Positions 61,392 through 64,000 of a stretch of DNA of 64,000 bases are shown in pieces. Position numbers and translations under genes: made by a program. Position 1 is the first letter of the stretch; each line of letters starts with the position of its first letter. The notes under the pieces are model-generated. The model worked only from the letters and a program-made list of their open reading frames with translations. It was not told the origin of the DNA and made no database searches. The stretch comes from Dongia_B soli (GTDB lineage: Bacteria; Pseudomonadota; Alphaproteobacteria; Dongiales; Dongiaceae). The DNA is taken from assembly GCF_034044715.1 (NCBI RefSeq), contig NZ_JAXCLW010000002.1, forward strand, positions 1,116,001 to 1,180,000. Reading direction: 5' to 3'.

Positions 61392-64000
61392 TCAGAATTT
61401 CCAGGTGAGGTTGGCATTGAAGGTGTGGTTGTAGCTGTCCTTCGCCGCCTGGCCGTCATAGCCGATGCCGAGCGAGAAATTACGATCGACGGTGAGATCG
61501 ATCCCTGCTTCAGCAATGAGCGCATCGCGTGCAATCGGCAGGCCCCGCGGCTGGAAGCTATCACTGCCTTCAAAGCGGACACTCGTGCTCGGCGTCACAT
61601 TGCCCAGCATGTGCTGCCAGCCGAGACCACCCCGCAGATTGAGCGACATCGAGTCAAACCGCGCCACTTCGCCATTGATGCGCAGGCCGAGCAGGCTGTA
61701 GGGCATGTCCTCCTGGCTGCTCTTGCCTTCCAAGGCCGCCGCCCCGCCCTTTTCCTTGAAGCTGTCGCTCCACAGATGCGTGTAGCCAAAGCCGCCATAG
61801 GGCTCGATCACGGTGTTTCCAACCGCGATTGGATAGCCGGCTTCGGCGAAGGCTTGCAGCAGATGCGCGTCGTAATTGGATTTCAAGTTCTCATCGACGG
61901 CGCCAAAAGCGACATCGCGCTTGGCCTTCACATGATTCCAGCTATAGCCGAGCCCGCCGCGCAAGGCGATCGGTCCGACCTGGCCGCTGCCATAGGCACC
62001 GATGTGAATGCTGTTGATATCGTCGTTGCTATCGGCCTGATCGACCCAGCTATGGCTGTAGCCGCCCAAGGCACCGACGCGCCAGTCCTCGCCGACCGCG
62101 ACGTCGGCACCGATCACCTGGCCGGCCGTGACGCGATCTAGCGCCTCGGCATTACCGTCGCTATCGTCATGGCCCCAGCCGCCCAGGCTCTGCATCCAGA
62201 ACTGGATGCCGTCGGAGTTGCCATTCTCCAATGGCATGTCGCTGGCCGTGTTCTGGTCATTGGCCGCCGCCAACTGGCCATCGAGCACATCGCTGCCGAC
62301 GCGCGCCGCATTCACCTGCGTCTGAGCCTGCCGATTGGCCGACATCTCACGCAGCCGGCCCATCATCATATTGGCGAGCGCCCGGTTGTTGTTCAGCACG
62401 GCGTTCTGCGCATTGGCATGGGCATCGCCCGCCAATTGCTGGAACGCAGGCCGCGCGCCCGCCGCATCGAGGTTGAGTACCCCGTCATAGAGCGTGTTCC
62501 CCGCCCCCAGGCTCTCCACCGCCTGTGCCGCCTCCTGCTGGTTATGCGACGCCGCCAAGCTGGCGAAGCTGGTGACATTGCGCGTCAGCGTCAGGAACAC
62601 TTTGTTGGGATCGGTGGCGAAATCGAGCGTGCCGTCCAGGAAAGCGAGATTGGTCACAACCGTGCTGTCGAACGTGCCGTCGATCGCGTTATCTGATGAC
62701 AGGATGGCGTAGGTCGTCAATGCCCCATATCTGCCACTGCCCGCCAGCACCGAGACCTGAGCGCCATTAAGATGCGCCACCCCGGTCACCGTCAGCTCAT
62801 CGCCGCTACCATCGGCATCGACCCGCGCCTGGAAGGTTGAGCCGGTCGCCATAATCAGATCGCCGCCGATCGTGCCAAGGCCGCCGACAGCCGCACCGCT
62901 CGAGACAGTCACGCCCGAACTCACCGAGCCATTGAGTCCCAAGGCGCCCTCATCGACGGTGGTGCCGCCGGTAAAGGTGTTGGTGCCGTTCAGCGTCAGC
63001 ATGCCGGCGCCGTCCTTGATCAAACCGCCCGCCCCCGCGGTCACTTCCGCGATATCGCCACTCAAGGTCATGTCATGGCCGTTGGTGTCGACCGTCCCCA
63101 CGGTGTTCAGGGAAACGGCATTGCCGAGGGTGACGTCATCATTCGCCTGCAAGCCGCCGCCATTGATGGTGACCGCGCCAGTGCCCAATGCGGCATTGTT
63201 GCCCACCGCCACGGTGCCCGCATTGACCGTGGTGCCGCCGGTATAGGTGTTGGTGCCGTTCAGCGTCAGCATGCCGGCGCCGGCCTTGACCAAGGCAGTA
63301 CTGCCCACGGTCCCGGTCTCAGAGATATCGCCTGAGAGGGTCACGTCATGACCGTGGGTGTCGATCGTTCCTGCCGTCCCGCCCTCTAGCGTCACGTTAT
63401 TGACGAGGGTCATGGCGGCATCGGTCCGCAAGGTGGTATCGGTCAAAATGAGCTTACCGATGCCCAGCGCCATGCCATTGGTGATCGCCAGGGTTCCCGA
63501 TCCTGCGATGATGCTGCCGCTGAAGGCGCTGTTGACCCCGCTCAGTGTCAACGTGTTCGCGCCGATCGAAACAATCGCGCCAGTGCCGGAGATCGTGCCG
63601 GCAAAGGTGGTATCGGTGGTACCCTGGACGAGCAATCCGGTATCAGCTCCGGTCATCAGCTTGCTGCCCGCAACGCCGCTGAGATCGCCCATCAACACGA
63701 TCTGTGCATTCGTGAGATCGAAAACGGCGCTGGCGCCCACCAGATCGACATTCCCCATCGTCGCAAGGATGTTGCCACTGGCATCTATCCCGAGCGTTCC
63801 TTTCTCGATTGTCGTCTGGCCGGTATAACTGATGTTGCCGCCCAAAGTCAGGGAGCCGGCGCCGTCCTTGATCAAACCGCCTGCCCCCGCGGTCACTTCC
63901 GCGATATCGCCACTCAAGGTCATGTCATGGCCGTTGGTGTCGACCGTCCCCACGGTGTTCAGGGAAACGGCATTGCCGAGGGTGACGTCATCATTCGCCT
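61392..64000 (-). CDS. Autotransporter adhesin (partial, N-terminus off the right edge)
   Basis: An open minus-strand frame of about 869 codons enters from the window edge. The passenger consists of glycine/threonine-rich repeats with autotransporter-associated units (GTNTYTGGTTVNAGTVAVGN, SYTGQTTIEKGTLGIDASGN). A linker and a C-terminal beta-barrel of about 280 residues follow (FWMQSLGGWGHDD to FNANLTWKF, with the required terminal aromatic). Long near-identical DNA repeats lie within the passenger. Type V secretion to the cell surface is expected; the signal peptide and start are outside the window. Confidence 0.88.
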   Translation of the reverse strand, partial: ANDDVTLGNAVSLNTVGTVDTNGHDMTLSGDIAEVTAGAGGLIKDGAGSLTLGGNISYTGQTTIEKGTLGIDASGNILATMGNVDLVGASAVFDLTNAQIVLMGDLSGVAGSKLMTGADTGLLVQGTTDTTFAGTISGTGAIVSIGANTLTLSGVNSAFSGSIIAGSGTLAITNGMALGIGKLILTDTTLRTDAAMTLVNNVTLEGGTAGTIDTHGHDVTLSGDISETGTVGSTALVKAGAGMLTLNGTNTYTGGTTVNAGTVAVGNNAALGTGAVTINGGGLQANDDVTLGNAVSLNTVGTVDTNGHDMTLSGDIAEVTAGAGGLIKDGAGMLTLNGTNTFTGGTTVDEGALGLNGSVSSGVTVSSGAAVGGLGTIGGDLIMATGSTFQARVDADGSGDELTVTGVAHLNGAQVSVLAGSGRYGALTTYAILSSDNAIDGTFDSTVVTNLAFLDGTLDFATDPNKVFLTLTRNVTSFASLAASHNQQEAAQAVESLGAGNTLYDGVLNLDAAGARPAFQQLAGDAHANAQNAVLNNNRALANMMMGRLREMSANRQAQTQVNAARVGSDVLDGQLAAANDQNTASDMPLENGNSDGIQFWMQSLGGWGHDDSDGNAEALDRVTAGQVIGADVAVGEDWRVGALGGYSHSWVDQADSNDDINSIHIGAYGSGQVGPIALRGGLGYSWNHVKAKRDVAFGAVDENLKSNYDAHLLQAFAEAGYPIAVGNTVIEPYGGFGYTHLWSDSFKEKGGAAALEGKSSQEDMPYSLLGLRINGEVARFDSMSLNLRGGLGWQHMLGNVTPSTSVRFEGSDSFQPRGLPIARDALIAEAGIDLTVDRNFSLGIGYDGQAAKDSYNHTFNANLTWKF
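63003..63148 (-). repeat. 146-bp near-identical direct repeat in the autotransporter, copy 1
   Basis: Matches 63855-64000 at all but one of 146 bases, 852 bases (284 codons) apart and in frame. The second copy reaches the window edge, so the true length is unknown. Confidence 0.9.
63855..64000 (-). repeat. 146-bp near-identical direct repeat in the autotransporter, copy 2 (cut by the window edge)
   Basis: Partner of 63003-63148 with a single C/T difference near 63882. A shorter repeat pair, about 45 bases, also exists at 62961-63010 and 63231-63280 (offset 270). Confidence 0.9.

Overview
The window is high-GC DNA from an alphaproteobacterium, most likely a Rhodospirillales-type lineage. This is inferred from the two-subunit glycyl-tRNA synthetase, a DUF2007-tRNA methyltransferase pair divergent from a polyprenyl synthase, DUF2336 and DUF6494 proteins, a group-III ornithine decarboxylase and an STAS-MlaE transporter. 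I see no CRISPR array, rRNA, intact insertion sequence or prophage. At least four genes are broken by frameshifts, nonsense codons or a fusion junction.

Left part (1-23,600) is mostly core genome: glyS (partial)/glyQ, a small zinc-ribbon membrane protein, a Popeye-like cyclic-nucleotide-binding membrane protein, a TrmN6-type methyltransferase with a DUF2007 gene, ispB, tRNA-Pro(CGG) with a clear promoter, and two small DMT/SMR transporters. The second transporter (sugE/gdx) sits behind a guanidine-II (mini-ykkC) riboswitch. Next come a DUF2336 protein, a class III aminotransferase, an mlaEFD plus lipoprotein phospholipid-transport operon, ornithine decarboxylase with a structured attenuator-like leader, two unknowns, a TetR regulator fused to an IS3 OrfA-like tail, an Lrp regulator, apt, a 16-TPR periplasmic protein, an amidase and a cupredoxin.

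Middle part (23,600-43,300) is accessory: a pectate-lyase-fold protein with a coupled 59-residue protein, a PhoD phosphatase, a broken phosphate transporter joined to a CorA tail, a 1,631-residue double histidine kinase with three receivers, a group II decarboxylase, DUF2231, a sorbosone-dehydrogenase-like lipoprotein, a class III nucleotide cyclase, a GNAT, a cupin and a sarcosine/opine-oxidase-like gene pair.

Right part (43,700-59,100) is dominated by a 12-gene minus-strand operon: a dipeptide-type ABC importer, a dihydropyrimidinase-type hydrolase, an allantoinase/dihydroorotase-like protein, a PuuE-like deacetylase-fold hydrolase, a divergent TPP enzyme, three SDRs and a sugar-nucleotide-type epimerase. 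A GlxA-type AraC regulator lies upstream. It looks like uptake and ring-opening of a cyclic amide or ureide and is the best candidate for an undescribed pathway. The window ends with an alkB gene interrupted by an ochre codon and the 3' part of a repeat-rich autotransporter.
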